Assembly: GCA_030426085.1 (NCBI GenBank)
Contig: JAUHYW010000074.1
Location: forward strand, 1 to 55,716
Reading direction: 5' to 3'
DNA from: a bacterium
GTDB taxonomy: Bacteria; Myxococcota_A; Bradymonadia; UBA7976; UBA1532
Length of the DNA stretch: 55,716 bases
Made by a program: the position numbers and the translations under genes. Numbering within the stretch: the stretch's first letter is position 1; the number at the start of each line of letters is the position of its first letter. The notes under the pieces were generated by a model. It made no database searches. It was not told the origin of the DNA and saw only the letters and a program-made list of their open reading frames with translations. This document shows, one piece after another, positions 1 to 12,031 of the stretch.

Positions 1-96
1 CGTGCTCGATGCGGGCGGGTTCGTGGTCGAACGGGAGCCGATCGACCCGATCTCGATCCGCTGGCGTTCGATGGGGTCCGTCGACCCCTCGTAGGG

Positions 97-455
97 CGCC
101 GATCGATCGCCAGCCCGGCGCCCGCGGGCGCTTCGGGGGGTGGCGATGCAACGCCGCGGCGGGTGTCGTCGCGCCTCGAGAGCTGGAGATGCATCGCGGC
201 GCCGATCGTCGGCGGCCCGGCGAGGTGGCGATCGATCGCCAGCCGTCCCCGAAGACGCGCGGCGGGCTGGCGTTCGATCGCCAGCCGGCTCCGAAGACAC
301 TCGGCGCGGTGGCGTTTGATCGGCAGCGCGGTCCAAAAGCGGTCGGCGCGGCGGCGATCGATCGGCAGCGGGGGCGGGAGAGCACGATCCGGCTGGCGAT
401 CGAGCGCGCGCCGGGCGGCGGACGGTCGGCGCGCTGGCGATCGATCGCCAACTGC
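97..455. repeat. degenerate 42-bp tandem repeat
   Basis: A core resembling TGGCGATCGATCGCCAG recurs at about 224, 267, 308, 350, 392 and 433, so the step is 41-43 bp, with weaker copies further left from about 97. The core is itself palindromic (GGCGATCGATCGCC). In the plus frame open from position 3 to 461 the repeat encodes 14-residue units with a recurring pattern of (V/L)A(I/F)DRQ followed by PK and G, for example VAIDRQPSPKTRGG and LAFDRQPAPKTLGA. That frame has no visible start signal and could enter from beyond the left edge, so this may be the tail of a repeat protein or a non-coding array. The frame breaks at the last unit, where the step becomes 41 bp. Confidence 0.65.
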
Positions 456-732
456 CGATGACGATCGACGTCGGGCTCTCGATCGATCGCGCGCCAGACG
501 CGCAGGGCACGGTCTGGCCGGCGTTGGATCGTGACCCGATCGAGCGAGGCACGGTTTTGCTGCCGTTCACCGAAGAATCCGGGCGGCGGCGGCTGATCCG
601 GCTGGCGATCGATCGCCGCCGGCTGGGGTCTGGGGACCCCATCGACCGCGAGACCCGGGGCTCGGCTGCAGCCGGATCTCGTCGCCGGCTCGGGGCGGAT
701 GGGGCGGGGTGCCTGTGGATCCGCGCGCCGCC
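456..732. other. stretch without a recognised gene
   Basis: Nothing here looks like a known protein on either strand. A few further copies of the GATCGATCGC core occur (near 480 and 605), which look like outlying members of the repeat to the left. The carotenoid operon ends at 733 on the minus strand, so part of this stretch is probably its 3' region. I see no T-rich terminator. Confidence 0.5.
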
Positions 733-1248
733 CTACCCCCGGCCGCCCGCCGAAGCCACCCCGCCCGACCGGGCCCGGGCCGCCTTGCGCCTCGCGTTCG
801 CCCGGCGCAGCTCCCACTCGCCGAGGAAGAGCCCGTAGGGCCCGACGTGCTCCTCCCGGTGGTGCACCCGGTGCGCGTTGCGGACCCGGCGGAAGTAGGC
901 GAAGCGCGAAAGAAATCCGACCGGCAGGCGGCCGTGGATGAAGCCGTCGTGCACCGTGAAGTAGGCCATCCCGAAGGCGCTCATGCCGAAGCCGGCGGCG
1001 ATCATCAGCTCCGAGACGCGGCCGTGGCTGCTCTCGAAGCCGTAGATGATCAGGGCCATCGCCACGCCCGCGTGAAACACGGCGAAGATGTCGTTGAACT
1101 CGAAGCGCCCGGCGCGGGGGCGGTGGTGGGAGGCGTGGGTCGGCCACAGCACGCCGTGCCACAGGCGGCCGTGCAGGAACATCGCCCAGAACTCCATGGC
1201 GATCGCCACCAGCGCGACCACGGCCCAGAAGAGGGGGTCGGTCCACAT
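733..1248 (-). CDS. crtZ: beta-carotene 3-hydroxylase CrtZ
   Basis: This 171-residue di-iron membrane hydroxylase adds 3-OH groups to beta-ionone rings. All four histidine clusters of the fatty-acid-hydroxylase superfamily are visible: H26-x4-H31, H38-x2-H41-H42, H100-x4-H105 and H126-x2-H129-H130. Hydrophobic helices span about residues 7-25, 52-72 and 80-98. The length matches bacterial CrtZ (about 160-180). The ATG at 1248 lies 3 bp after the crtC stop, so it is the last gene of the operon. The C-terminal 20 residues are Arg/Gly-rich and probably unstructured. Its presence implies that rings made by CrtY are hydroxylated, and so a polar xanthophyll rather than a plain carotene as product. 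Confidence 0.93.
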   Translation of the reverse strand: MWTDPLFWAVVALVAIAMEFWAMFLHGRLWHGVLWPTHASHHRPRAGRFEFNDIFAVFHAGVAMALIIYGFESSHGRVSELMIAAGFGMSAFGMAYFTVHDGFIHGRLPVGFLSRFAYFRRVRNAHRVHHREEHVGPYGLFLGEWELRRANARRKAARARSGGVASAGGRG

Positions 1249-1251
1249 GGG

Positions 1252-2202
1252 TCAGCTCCGGCGCCGGGGCGTCGAGCGGATGCGCCACGGCAGCAGGAAT
1301 CGGACCCAGCCGGCGGCGAAGCGGTCGCAGTCGAGGGTCTCGTGCACCCCGATCGCGTCGCGGCCGGCGACTGTCGTCCGGATCACCGAGCGGGCGTAGA
1401 ACGGGCTGGCGACCAGGGTGCGCTCGACCCGGGCCGCGCCGTCGGGGTCGACCCGGGTGCGGCGGTCGATACCCCACGGGGCCCGGCCCAGGTCCCACGG
1501 GCGGGGGGTGTCGAGCGGCCGGATCTCGCCGTCGTCGGCGAAGACGAAGCCCAGGTCGCGGCGGGGGCCGCGGCGGGGCTCGGTGTCGTAGAGCACCGCC
1601 GCGCCGTCGGGCAGCGCGGCCCGGCTCCAATGCCAGCGGCGGAAGCCGTCCTCCAGGCCCTCGGCGCCCCGGTTGCAGTCGTGGTAGGCCGGCCCCGAGA
1701 AGCGCAGCCCGGGGCGGTCGAGCTCGACGGTCGCCCGCGCTCGGGGGGCGAGGGCCCACCAGCGGTGGTGGCCGTCGGCGTCGATGTCCACCGGGTGGTC
1801 GAAGCGGGCCCCCGGGTCGAGGCGGATGTGGCCCGAGATGCGGCGGGGCATGCGCTGGAAGAAGGGCCTGGTGCGCTCGTCGAAGACGACGTGCAGCGCG
1901 CCGTCCCGCCGCTCGAGCCGGGTGCCGCCGTGGCGGCCGTCCAGCGCGAAGTGGGCCTCGCCCCGGTCGACGGCCGGGCGCTCGGTGAAGACCCACAGCT
2001 CGCCGTCGGGGCCGGCGATGTGCAGGTTGATCGCGCAGAAGGCGGTCGGATCGGCCGCCCGGCCGCGGCGGCGGGCCTCGCGCCGGGCGGCGTAGTAGCC
2101 CGGCGAGAAGACGCTGCCCACGAAGGCGATGAGGGTCAGGGCGTAGCGGCCGTCGTCGCTGACCGCGTCGACATACCACCAGAGGTAGCCCCCGGGCGCC
2201 AC
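1252..2202 (-). CDS. crtC: carotenoid 1,2-hydratase CrtC
   Basis: The product resembles hydroxyneurosporene synthases, which add water across the C1-C2 double bond of an acyclic psi-end. Family hallmarks seen are GGYLWWYVDAVSDDG at the N-terminus, FVGSVFSPGYY shortly after, and the later GPAYHDCNRG and WHWSRA segments. The frame has no ATG near the conserved N-terminus. I chose the GTG at 2202, two residues before GGYLWW, giving 316 residues. That start lies 67 bp inside the end of crtD, and a longer N-terminus from another start cannot be excluded. Its presence beside CrtD shows that one carotenoid end is kept acyclic and hydrated. Confidence 0.85.
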   Translation of the reverse strand: MAPGGYLWWYVDAVSDDGRYALTLIAFVGSVFSPGYYAARREARRRGRAADPTAFCAINLHIAGPDGELWVFTERPAVDRGEAHFALDGRHGGTRLERRDGALHVVFDERTRPFFQRMPRRISGHIRLDPGARFDHPVDIDADGHHRWWALAPRARATVELDRPGLRFSGPAYHDCNRGAEGLEDGFRRWHWSRAALPDGAAVLYDTEPRRGPRRDLGFVFADDGEIRPLDTPRPWDLGRAPWGIDRRTRVDPDGAARVERTLVASPFYARSVIRTTVAGRDAIGVHETLDCDRFAAGWVRFLLPWRIRSTPRRRS

Positions 2203-3691
2203 CGGCGCGGCAAAGGCAGGTCCGCCGAAACCCGTTCGGCCGCCATGCGCCCGCTCGTCGCCACCATCGGCACCCCCGCGCCGGGGTGCACCGACCCCCC
2301 GCAGAGATACAGGCCGGGCAGCGCCGTCTCGGCCCCCTCGCGCTTGAGGGTCGCGTTCCAGGTGCGGGCCGCCGGGCCGTAGATCGCGCCGCCGCTCGCC
2401 GGGAACCGCCGGTCCCACGCCGCCGGCGCGGTCCGCACGCAGTTGTCGGGGCTCGGCGCGATGCGCAGCCCCAGTCGGGCCAGGTGGGCGAAGGTCCGCT
2501 GCTCGCATCGGTCGAGCTCCTCGTCGCTGAGGGGGTGGGTGTCGGCGGCGGCCGGCGCGTTGACCAGCACCAGCAGCCGCTCGGGGCCGGGGGGCGCGCC
2601 GGCGTCGCCCCGGTCTTGGGCGCAGACGTAGACCGTGGGGGTCTCGGGCAGCCGGCGGTGGGTGAAGATGGCGTCGAACTCGGCGGGGTAGTCGTCCGAG
2701 AAGAAGACGTTGTGATGCACCAGCGGGAAGCCCTCGGCGGGCGCGTCGATGCACCACGTCAACGCCGACAGCGAGCGCTCGGCGGGCGCGATCGGGGCCA
2801 CCGCGCCCCGGACCGCGTCGCCCAGGCGGCCCCCGGCGAGGGCCTGCACGTCGCCGTTGAAGACCACCGCGCTGGCCGCGATCCGGGCGCCGTTGGCGGT
2901 CACCACCGCGCGGGCCCGCCCGCCGTCGGCCTCGATGCGCTCGACGTGCTCGCCGAGCCGGATGACGCCCCCGTGGGCCTTCACCGCCTCGGCCAGCGCC
3001 GCCGCCAGCCGGTGCATGCCGCCCCGCACCCGCCACACGCCGCGCTGCTCGACGTAGGCCACCAGGTTGAAGGTGGCCGGGGCGTCGAACGGCGAGTTGC
3101 CGGTGTAGGTCGCATACCGCCCGAAGAGCTGGCGCAGGCGGGGGTCGGGGAAGAAGCCGCAGAGCGCCTTCCACACGGTGCGCCGGCCGTCGATCTTGAG
3201 CAGCCGGGGCACGACGCCCAGGCCCAGGCGCTTGAGCACCCGCCACGCGGTGGGCCGCTGGGCGCTCATGAAGACGTCGTCGACGGCGTCGTGGATGTCG
3301 CGGGCGTAGGCCAGGAAGTCGCGATAGCCCCGGGCGTTGCGCTCATCGGCGAAGGCCCGGATGGCCGCCTCGCTCGCGGCCGGATCGGCGTGCAGGTCGA
3401 GGCGGCTGCCGTCGGGCCACGCGTGGCGGGCGAGGATGCCGGCCGGCTCGAGGTCGAGCGCCCGGTGCAGGTCGAGGCCGGCGTCGGCGAACAGCGCGTC
3501 GAAGACCGGCTTCATCGTCAGCACGGTGGGGCCGGCGTCGATCGGGCGGCCCCGGGGGGCGAGCCGGCGCATCTTGCCGCCGACCGCGTCGGCCCGCTCG
3601 AGCACCGTCACCGGGTAGCCCAGCCGGGCCAGGTCGAGCGCGGCGGCGAGGCCGCCGATGCCGGCGCCGATCACCACGACGGGGGCCATGT

Positions 3692-3695
<4 letters not shown>
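2136..3695 (-). CDS. crtD: CrtD-type carotenoid 3,4-desaturase
   Basis: This 519-residue FAD amine-oxidase-fold protein belongs to the CrtI/CrtD phytoene-desaturase family. The dinucleotide-binding motif GAGIGGLAAALDLARLG lies at about residues 9-25, followed by ERADAVGGK. The family C-terminal motif reads LYLCGGSVHPGAGVPM. CrtD desaturates the 3,4-bond of 1-hydroxylated carotenoid ends. I assign CrtD rather than a second CrtI because it directly precedes crtC and a separate canonical crtI is present. Its ATG (3693-3695) overlaps the crtB TGA in an ATGA arrangement, implying translational coupling. About 30 extra residues at the C-terminus overlap the start of crtC. Confidence 0.86.
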
Positions 3696-4687
<992 letters not shown>

Positions 4688-4701
4688 GGTCCCCGCGGCG
4701 C

Positions 4702-6249
4702 TCACGCGGCGGCGCCCCGGCCGGGTGACGCGGCGGCGAGCGGGGTCGAGCCCTGGACCAGCCCGTGATCGGCGGCGATGACCCGCAGGGTGGCCTTGGC
4801 CGAGTTGACCACCCCCGGCACGCCGGCCCCGGGGTGGGTGCCGGCGCCGACGAGGTACAGCCCGGGGATGTGATCGTCCTTGTTGTGCGGCCGGAACCAC
4901 GCGCTCTGGGTCAGCTTGGGGGCCACCGAGAAGGCCGACCCCTGCCACGCGTTGAGCGTGTCGCGGAAGTCGAACGGGGTGAACCAGCGCTTGGTGACGA
5001 CGTGCTGCCGCAGGTCGGGCATCTGGTCTTCGAGCGCGGTCAGGATGCGCTCGGCGTAGCGCGGGGCCTCGACGTTCCAGTCGACGTCGGCCAGCCCCAG
5101 GTGGGGCACCGGCGAGAGCACGTAGAACGCGCCGCAGCCCTCGGGCGCCATGCCGGGGTCGGTGACCGTCGGCGCGTGCAGGTACAGGCTGAAGTCGTCC
5201 GGCAGGTGGTCGCCGTGGAAGATGTCGTCGAGCAGGCCCTTGTAGCGGGGCCCGAAGATCACCGTGTGGTGGGCCACGCTCTCGTTGTAGGTGCGGTCGC
5301 AGCCGAAGTAGAGCACGAAGAGGGACATCGACCAGTCGCAGCGCTCCAGCTTGCGGGCGGTGCGCCGGGCGCGGGTGTCGCGGCCGTAGATGTGCTTGTA
5401 GGTGTGGTGGATGTCGGCGTTGCTCACCACGAAGTCGTAGGTGTCCTCGCGGTCGGCCGCCCGCACCCGGTGGGTCCGGCCGCCGTCTTCGAGGGCGACG
5501 CCCGTGACCGGCGCCTCGAGCCGGATCTCGCCGCCCAGATCCTCGAACAGCCGGACCAGCGCCCGCACCAGCGCGCCGGTGCCGCCCCGGGGGAAGAACA
5601 CCCCCCACTTGCGCTCGAGGTAGTGGATCAGGGTGTAGATCGCCGACGTCTCGAACGGGTTGCCGCCCACCAGCAGCGAGTGGAACGACAGCGCCTGGCG
5701 CACGTGGTCGTTCTCGATGTAGCGGGCCACCGTCTTGAAGACCGAGCGGTCGGCCCGCAGCCGCATGAGCTGCGGCGCGACCCGCACCATGTCCCGGAAC
5801 CGCAGGAACGGCGCGTCGGCCAGCCCGTCGTAGCCCTCGTCGAAGACCGCCTTGGCGTAGTCGACGAACTCGAGGTAGCCGGGCACGTCGTCCGGGTTGC
5901 GCTGCCGGATCTGCTCGATCATGTGCTCCGAGTCGCCCACGTAGTCGAACTGGTCCCCGTCGTCCCAGATGAGGCGGTAGAACGGGTTGACCGGCAGCAG
6001 CTCGACGTAGTCCGACATCTGGCGGCCGGCGAGGGTGAACAGCTCTTCGAGGCACTGCGGCGCGGTGATGACGGTCGGGCCGGCGTCGAAGACGAAGCCC
6101 TGGTCGCGGTAGACGTAGGCCCGCCCGCCGGGCTGGTCCCGGGCCTCGTAGACGGTCGTCTGCACGCCCGACGCCTGGAGCCGGATGGCGGCGGCGAGGC
6201 CGCCGAAGCCGCTGCCGATGACCGCGGCCTGCTTGGGGGTGGTGCTCAT
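4702..6249 (-). CDS. crtI: phytoene desaturase CrtI
   Basis: This 515-residue FAD-dependent desaturase probably carries phytoene to lycopene. The FAD motif is GSGFGGLAAAIRLQASG at about residues 12-28, followed by EARDQPGGRA and FDAGPTVIT. The bacterial carotenoid desaturase signature near the C-terminus reads GLYLVGAGTHPGAGVPGV. The length is typical of CrtI. It starts at ATG 6249, 20 bp after the crtE stop. It is clearly distinct from the neighbouring crtD product, so the operon has two desaturases with separate tasks. The 15-residue Ala/Gly-rich C-terminal tail is probably not functional. Confidence 0.95.
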   Translation of the reverse strand: MSTTPKQAAVIGSGFGGLAAAIRLQASGVQTTVYEARDQPGGRAYVYRDQGFVFDAGPTVITAPQCLEELFTLAGRQMSDYVELLPVNPFYRLIWDDGDQFDYVGDSEHMIEQIRQRNPDDVPGYLEFVDYAKAVFDEGYDGLADAPFLRFRDMVRVAPQLMRLRADRSVFKTVARYIENDHVRQALSFHSLLVGGNPFETSAIYTLIHYLERKWGVFFPRGGTGALVRALVRLFEDLGGEIRLEAPVTGVALEDGGRTHRVRAADREDTYDFVVSNADIHHTYKHIYGRDTRARRTARKLERCDWSMSLFVLYFGCDRTYNESVAHHTVIFGPRYKGLLDDIFHGDHLPDDFSLYLHAPTVTDPGMAPEGCGAFYVLSPVPHLGLADVDWNVEAPRYAERILTALEDQMPDLRQHVVTKRWFTPFDFRDTLNAWQGSAFSVAPKLTQSAWFRPHNKDDHIPGLYLVGAGTHPGAGVPGVVNSAKATLRVIAADHGLVQGSTPLAAASPGRGAAA

Positions 6250-6269
6250 GCTTCGGTCTCCGTGGGGGG

Positions 6270-7319
6270 TCAGAGGTAGCTCACGCCGAGGCGATCGATC
6301 TCGGCCCGGCAGCCGCGCAGGGCCGGGTGGTCGCCGACGGCGGCGTGCAGGTCGGCGAAGGTGCGGTCGAGGTGGGCCGCGATACGGGCCCGGGCGCCGA
6401 CCCCGATGCGGGCGGCGAGCGCGTCGGCCAGCGGCTCGGGGCAGGCGCCGTCGAGCACGCCCCGGGCCTGATGCTGCAAGCGGGCGAAGGTGACCTCGTC
6501 CACCGCCTCGCTCAGCCAGGCCCAGGCCCAGGTGGGGCGGGCGCCGCGCAGGTCTTCGAGGCCCTTGTGCCGCCGGGCGGGGTTGAGCAGGCCGCTGAGG
6601 TCGTCGAGCATCTGCAAGCCGGCGCCCAGGCCCTCGCCGAAGCGGGCGATCGCCTCGACCCGCGCGGGCTCGGCCCCGGCGGCCAGCGCCGCGCTCGACG
6701 CGGCCCAGCCCATCAGCGCCCCGGTCTTGAGCCGGGTCGTCGTCGCCACGACCCCCGGCACCTCGTGGTGGGCCAGCAGGCCGATGTGCACCGACAGGTC
6801 GAGCGCCTGCCCGTGGTGGCAGCGGGTCATCGTGCGCACCGCCGCGTGGTACAGCCGGCGGCGGGCCTCGGGGGCGACGTCGAGGGCGTCGATCAGCTCC
6901 AGGGCCACGAAGTACAGCCAGTTGCCGGTGTTGAGCGCGACCGGCAGCCCGTGGGTCCGGTGCAGCGCGGGGCCGCCGCGGCGGGTCTCGGAGGCGTCCT
7001 GGATGTCGTCGACGATGAGCGATCCGGCGTGCAGCAGCTCGACGAGCTGCATCAGCGCCGGCGGGCAGGGGCCGTCGCCCCCGGCCAGGGCCCAGCCCAG
7101 CTCGACGAGGCGGGCCCGGAACGCCTTGCCCGGCCGCGAGAGGAACGCCCGGGCCGGGCCGAGCAGCGCCGCGTCCCACAAGCGATCGGGCACCGCGCCC
7201 GGCTCGACGCCGAGGCAGGCGGCCAGCCGCGTCGGGCACCCGAAGGCGTCGACCGCCTCGAGGGGCAGGTTGCGCGGCGGGGCGGCGGCCGGGGACGCGG
7301 TCGCGGACTCGGAGCTCAT
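6270..7319 (-). CDS. crtE: geranylgeranyl diphosphate synthase CrtE
   Basis: This trans-prenyltransferase supplies geranylgeranyl diphosphate for CrtB. The protein has 349 residues. The first Asp-rich motif is canonical (LIVDDIQD), followed by the RRGGPALHR segment. The second motif reads QMLDDLSG, so the third Asp of the usual DDxxD is replaced by Gly. The rest of that helix looks normal. The ATG at 7319 overlaps the crtY stop in an ATGA arrangement. The N-terminal 20 residues are Ala/Pro-rich and poorly conserved in appearance. Chain length is assigned from context, since short-chain prenyl synthases with other products have the same fold. Confidence 0.9.
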   Translation of the reverse strand: MSSESATASPAAAPPRNLPLEAVDAFGCPTRLAACLGVEPGAVPDRLWDAALLGPARAFLSRPGKAFRARLVELGWALAGGDGPCPPALMQLVELLHAGSLIVDDIQDASETRRGGPALHRTHGLPVALNTGNWLYFVALELIDALDVAPEARRRLYHAAVRTMTRCHHGQALDLSVHIGLLAHHEVPGVVATTTRLKTGALMGWAASSAALAAGAEPARVEAIARFGEGLGAGLQMLDDLSGLLNPARRHKGLEDLRGARPTWAWAWLSEAVDEVTFARLQHQARGVLDGACPEPLADALAARIGVGARARIAAHLDRTFADLHAAVGDHPALRGCRAEIDRLGVSYL

Positions 7320-8464
7320 GCGGCCTCCTGGGCGGTCATGGCGGGCGGGCGGCGCCAGACGAGGCACCGGGGGACGGGGCCGGCGACGGCGACGAAGCGA
7401 TCCCAGGCGGACATGCGCATGGCATAGAACCGCCGGATGGTGCCCGCCGGGCGGCGATAGAACCGGGACATGAGCTGCCACCGGCGCCCGGGCGGGCAGT
7501 GGGCGAAGAACGCCCGGTTGAGCAGCAGCCCGAAGCGCTGCCGGCGCCCGATCTCGCGGCGCAGGGCGGCGAAGGCCCGGGGCAGCGCCTCGATGGGGGT
7601 GTCGGCGACCACCGCCGCGAGCCGGGCGGCGGCGGGCAGCGAGTAGCCGGTGACCGGGTGGTAGAAGCCGCCCTGATAGCCGGCCCGCAGCACGCCGTCT
7701 TCGGGCGGCGGGGGCGGCGCGGCCCACGGCAGGGGCAGGACCCCGTGCTCCCGGCGCTCGACCGCGGCGATGCGCCAGCCCTGCTCGGCGACGAACGACT
7801 CGACCCGGGCGGCGACGGCGTCCTGATCGAGCGCGGGCCCGTCGGAGAAGTAGGTGTCTTCGACGAGCAGCCGGTGGGCGTCGAACGGCAGCAGGTACAT
7901 GAAGCGGAAGCCGTCGATCTGGGGCAGCCGGGCGTCCATGAGCACCGGCCGGTCGAGGCCGTGGGGCGCGGTGAGGCGCAGCTCGAGGCCGACGAACTTC
8001 TGGTAGCCGCACTCGGCGGGCAGGGCGTGGCGGTCGGGGCCCCGGGCGTCGATGACCACCCGGGCCCGGATGTGCCGCCCGTCGGCCAGCCGGACCCCGT
8101 CGGGCTCGACGGCGACCGCCTCGGTGTCGGTCAGCAGCCGGGCGTTCGGGGCGGCGAGGCAAGCCGCCTCGACCGCGTCGGCGAAGTCGGCCGAGGCGAT
8201 CATCGAGTAAGGTTCGTTCAATGTGCGGGTGCGGTCGGGGAAGTGCACCGTGTAGCCCGGCCAGCGGTGACGGGGCAGCGGATCGATCCACGGCGCGGCG
8301 GCCGGATCGACGTCGGCGGCGTGGAAGCACCAGGTGTGATCGCCGCCCGGCCGCGGGCCCCGCTCGATCAGGGCCAGCCGGCAGTCGGGCCGCCGGTGCA
8401 GGAGGCCAAGGGCGATGAGCCCGTTCTGCAGGCCCCCGCCCACCAGGGCGTAGTCGACGGTCAC
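7316..8464 (-). CDS. crtY: lycopene beta-cyclase CrtY
   Basis: CrtY closes psi-ends of lycopene into beta-ionone rings using reduced FAD. The 382-residue protein opens with the dinucleotide-binding stretch YALVGGGLQNGLIALGL and has the family segments GGDHTWCFH, YSMIASADF, YLLPFDAHRLLVEDTYFSD and GYQGGFYHPVTGYSLP. The start is a GTG at 8464, with GAGGA about 10 nt upstream on the minus strand; no ATG fits better. It is the first gene of the operon, so the promoter should lie in 8465-8679. This is the proteobacterial single-chain cyclase, not the heterodimeric CrtYc/CrtYd type known from Myxococcus. Confidence 0.93.
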   Translation of the reverse strand: MTVDYALVGGGLQNGLIALGLLHRRPDCRLALIERGPRPGGDHTWCFHAADVDPAAAPWIDPLPRHRWPGYTVHFPDRTRTLNEPYSMIASADFADAVEAACLAAPNARLLTDTEAVAVEPDGVRLADGRHIRARVVIDARGPDRHALPAECGYQKFVGLELRLTAPHGLDRPVLMDARLPQIDGFRFMYLLPFDAHRLLVEDTYFSDGPALDQDAVAARVESFVAEQGWRIAAVERREHGVLPLPWAAPPPPPEDGVLRAGYQGGFYHPVTGYSLPAAARLAAVVADTPIEALPRAFAALRREIGRRQRFGLLLNRAFFAHCPPGRRWQLMSRFYRRPAGTIRRFYAMRMSAWDRFVAVAGPVPRCLVWRRPPAMTAQEAA

Positions 8465-8679
8465 GGTTGAAGCATCCTCGGCTGGCGGCGAATGCGCGCC
8501 TCGGCGCGCTCCCGGGGAGTAGATGAAGCACCCTTTCGGGAGTTACGCGGGCCGTCGAAGGATCGTCGAACGCCGCGCCGGGGTCGCCCGATCGGCGGTC
8601 CGCGGCGTTCATCGACGGCGGGCTCTGTGCTACAGGGGTCCCGGCCGAGGGGATTCGGCCCAGCGCGCGGGGTGATGTC
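8465..8679. promoter_or_regulatory. divergent promoter region, crtY / TSP3 lipoprotein
   Basis: These 215 bp separate the start of the carotenoid operon (minus) from a lipoprotein gene (plus), so both promoters should lie here. Two near-identical 11-mers in the same orientation, TTGAAGCATCC at 8467 and ATGAAGCACCC at 8523, are 56 bp apart and could be operator half-sites. I could not find a convincing -35/-10 pair on either strand. Confidence 0.4.
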
Positions 8680-10512
<1,833 letters not shown>

Positions 10513-10594
10513 CGCGGGTGCGGGTCGCGGGCCGGCGTTGCTTTTCGGGGCGGGCGGGTTTTTGATGGACCGGCACGCCAGGGAGGTGGCAGCG

Positions 10595-12031
10595 GTGGCT
10601 CGCGAGGAACGATTGCACTGGAGATGGAGCGCCCTGCTCCTGGCGCTGGCGCTGGCCCAGCCGGCGGCGGCGCAGGGCGAGGGCGGCGAGGGTGAGGCGG
10701 TCGAAGAGTCCGACCCGATCCCCAAGACCGGGGTCGACGGGCGCAACCCCCGGGTCGACCGGCTCTCGGAGCACCTCGGCGCCGGCCTGAGCGGCCCGGT
10801 GCCCGACGGCTTCGACGCGCTGCCCGCCGCCGGTGATCCGCCCGCCGCCGACCCCGCGGAGGGTCCGCCCCCCGACGGCGAAGCCCCGCCGGCCGAGGGA
10901 GACCCGGCTGGGGATCCGATCCCCGCCGCGGCGGCGCCGGCCGGGGTGACCGTCGTCGAGGCCATGGTCGACGTGCCCGACCCCGCCGCGCCCGACACCG
11001 ACCGGGTGCGGTTCATCGTCGAGGCGCCCGAGGGCGACCCCCGGCTGCTGCTCGTCGACGCCGGCCCGGTTTGGTTCACCCCCGACGGCGCGGGGTGGCT
11101 CGCGGTGCCCAACCAGCGGGGCGTCGCCTCGCCGCCGAAGAGCGCGATCACCGTCGATCTGCTGCCCCTGCGTCCCGAGCAGGACCGCCCCGCGCCGGGC
11201 GATCCGCTGACCGCGGCGATGACCGCCGATCCGGCCCTGCTCGCGGTGCTGCGCACGGTGCAGCGCATCGAGGCCGACGACGTCGCCCGCCTGCGGCGCT
11301 ACGTGAAGCGGGACGGCGACACGTTCACGGTGAAGACCTTCGTGCGCAACGAGGACGTGCGGGTCGCCGCGTGGATGGAGTGGCGGGCCGGCCCCGGCGG
11401 GCGGCCGGTGGGCACCCTGCCCCGGGACGCGGTGCGCATGGCGATCTATGCGGTCACCGCGGGCTACACCATCCAGGACATCGCCGACTGGCTGCGCACC
11501 CGGCGGGCGATGGACATGGAGCCGGCGATCGAGGCCGCCCGGACCCTGGCCCGGCAGAGCGAGTTCCTGCTCGAGCGGGCCGGCCTGGAGTACCGCATCC
11601 TCAGCCCGCGCCACGCCGAGTTCATGTACAACCAGGGGGTCGACGCGTTCGAGGTGGGCGAGCTCGAGCGGGCCGAGAAGCACTTCCGGGCGGCGATCGA
11701 GAGCCGGCCCGAGATGATCGACGCCCACTACAACCTGGGGGTCACCCTGTACCGGGCGGGCAAGTACAAGGAGGCGTCGAGCGCCTTCCTCATCGCCAGC
11801 GGCATCGAGGGGGCCCCGGCGCGGGTGTTCTTCAACCGGGGCGCGACGCTGTACCGGCTCGACGATCAGCTCGGCGCGGCCCGGCAGTTCCGCAAGGCGC
11901 TCGCCGCGGGCCACGCGGACCCCGAGCGGGTGCAGGCGTGGATCGAGAAGACCGACCCCGAGGGCAAGACCGCGCCCCCGCCGCCCGAGCCGAAGAAGAA
12001 GCGCCGCCGTCGCCGGAGGAGCCGCCGATGA
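10595..12031 (+). CDS. exported TPR-repeat protein
   Basis: With the GTG at 10595 the protein has 478 residues. That start has GGGAGG 8 nt upstream and gives a clean signal peptide ending PAAAQ near residue 27. An ATG at 10565 in the same frame has no such ribosome-binding site. A Pro/Asp/Glu-rich spacer follows, then a domain of unknown type (about 130-340). Tetratricopeptide repeats lie at about 345-440, with the helix patterns YNQGVDAFEVGELERAEKHF and YNLGVTLYRAGKYKEASSAF. The tail is a run of Lys and Arg. TPRs bind partner proteins, so a scaffold role in the periplasm or envelope is plausible. The stop overlaps the start of the next gene. Confidence 0.8.
   Translation: MAREERLHWRWSALLLALALAQPAAAQGEGGEGEAVEESDPIPKTGVDGRNPRVDRLSEHLGAGLSGPVPDGFDALPAAGDPPAADPAEGPPPDGEAPPAEGDPAGDPIPAAAAPAGVTVVEAMVDVPDPAAPDTDRVRFIVEAPEGDPRLLLVDAGPVWFTPDGAGWLAVPNQRGVASPPKSAITVDLLPLRPEQDRPAPGDPLTAAMTADPALLAVLRTVQRIEADDVARLRRYVKRDGDTFTVKTFVRNEDVRVAAWMEWRAGPGGRPVGTLPRDAVRMAIYAVTAGYTIQDIADWLRTRRAMDMEPAIEAARTLARQSEFLLERAGLEYRILSPRHAEFMYNQGVDAFEVGELERAEKHFRAAIESRPEMIDAHYNLGVTLYRAGKYKEASSAFLIASGIEGAPARVFFNRGATLYRLDDQLGAARQFRKALAAGHADPERVQAWIEKTDPEGKTAPPPPEPKKKRRRRRRSRR

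Noticed and set aside
10513-10594. A terminator between the TSP3 lipoprotein and TPR genes, suggested by GGGCGGGCGGGTTTTT
   Set aside because: No stem can be formed in front of the T run, and the next gene's ribosome-binding site follows at once.
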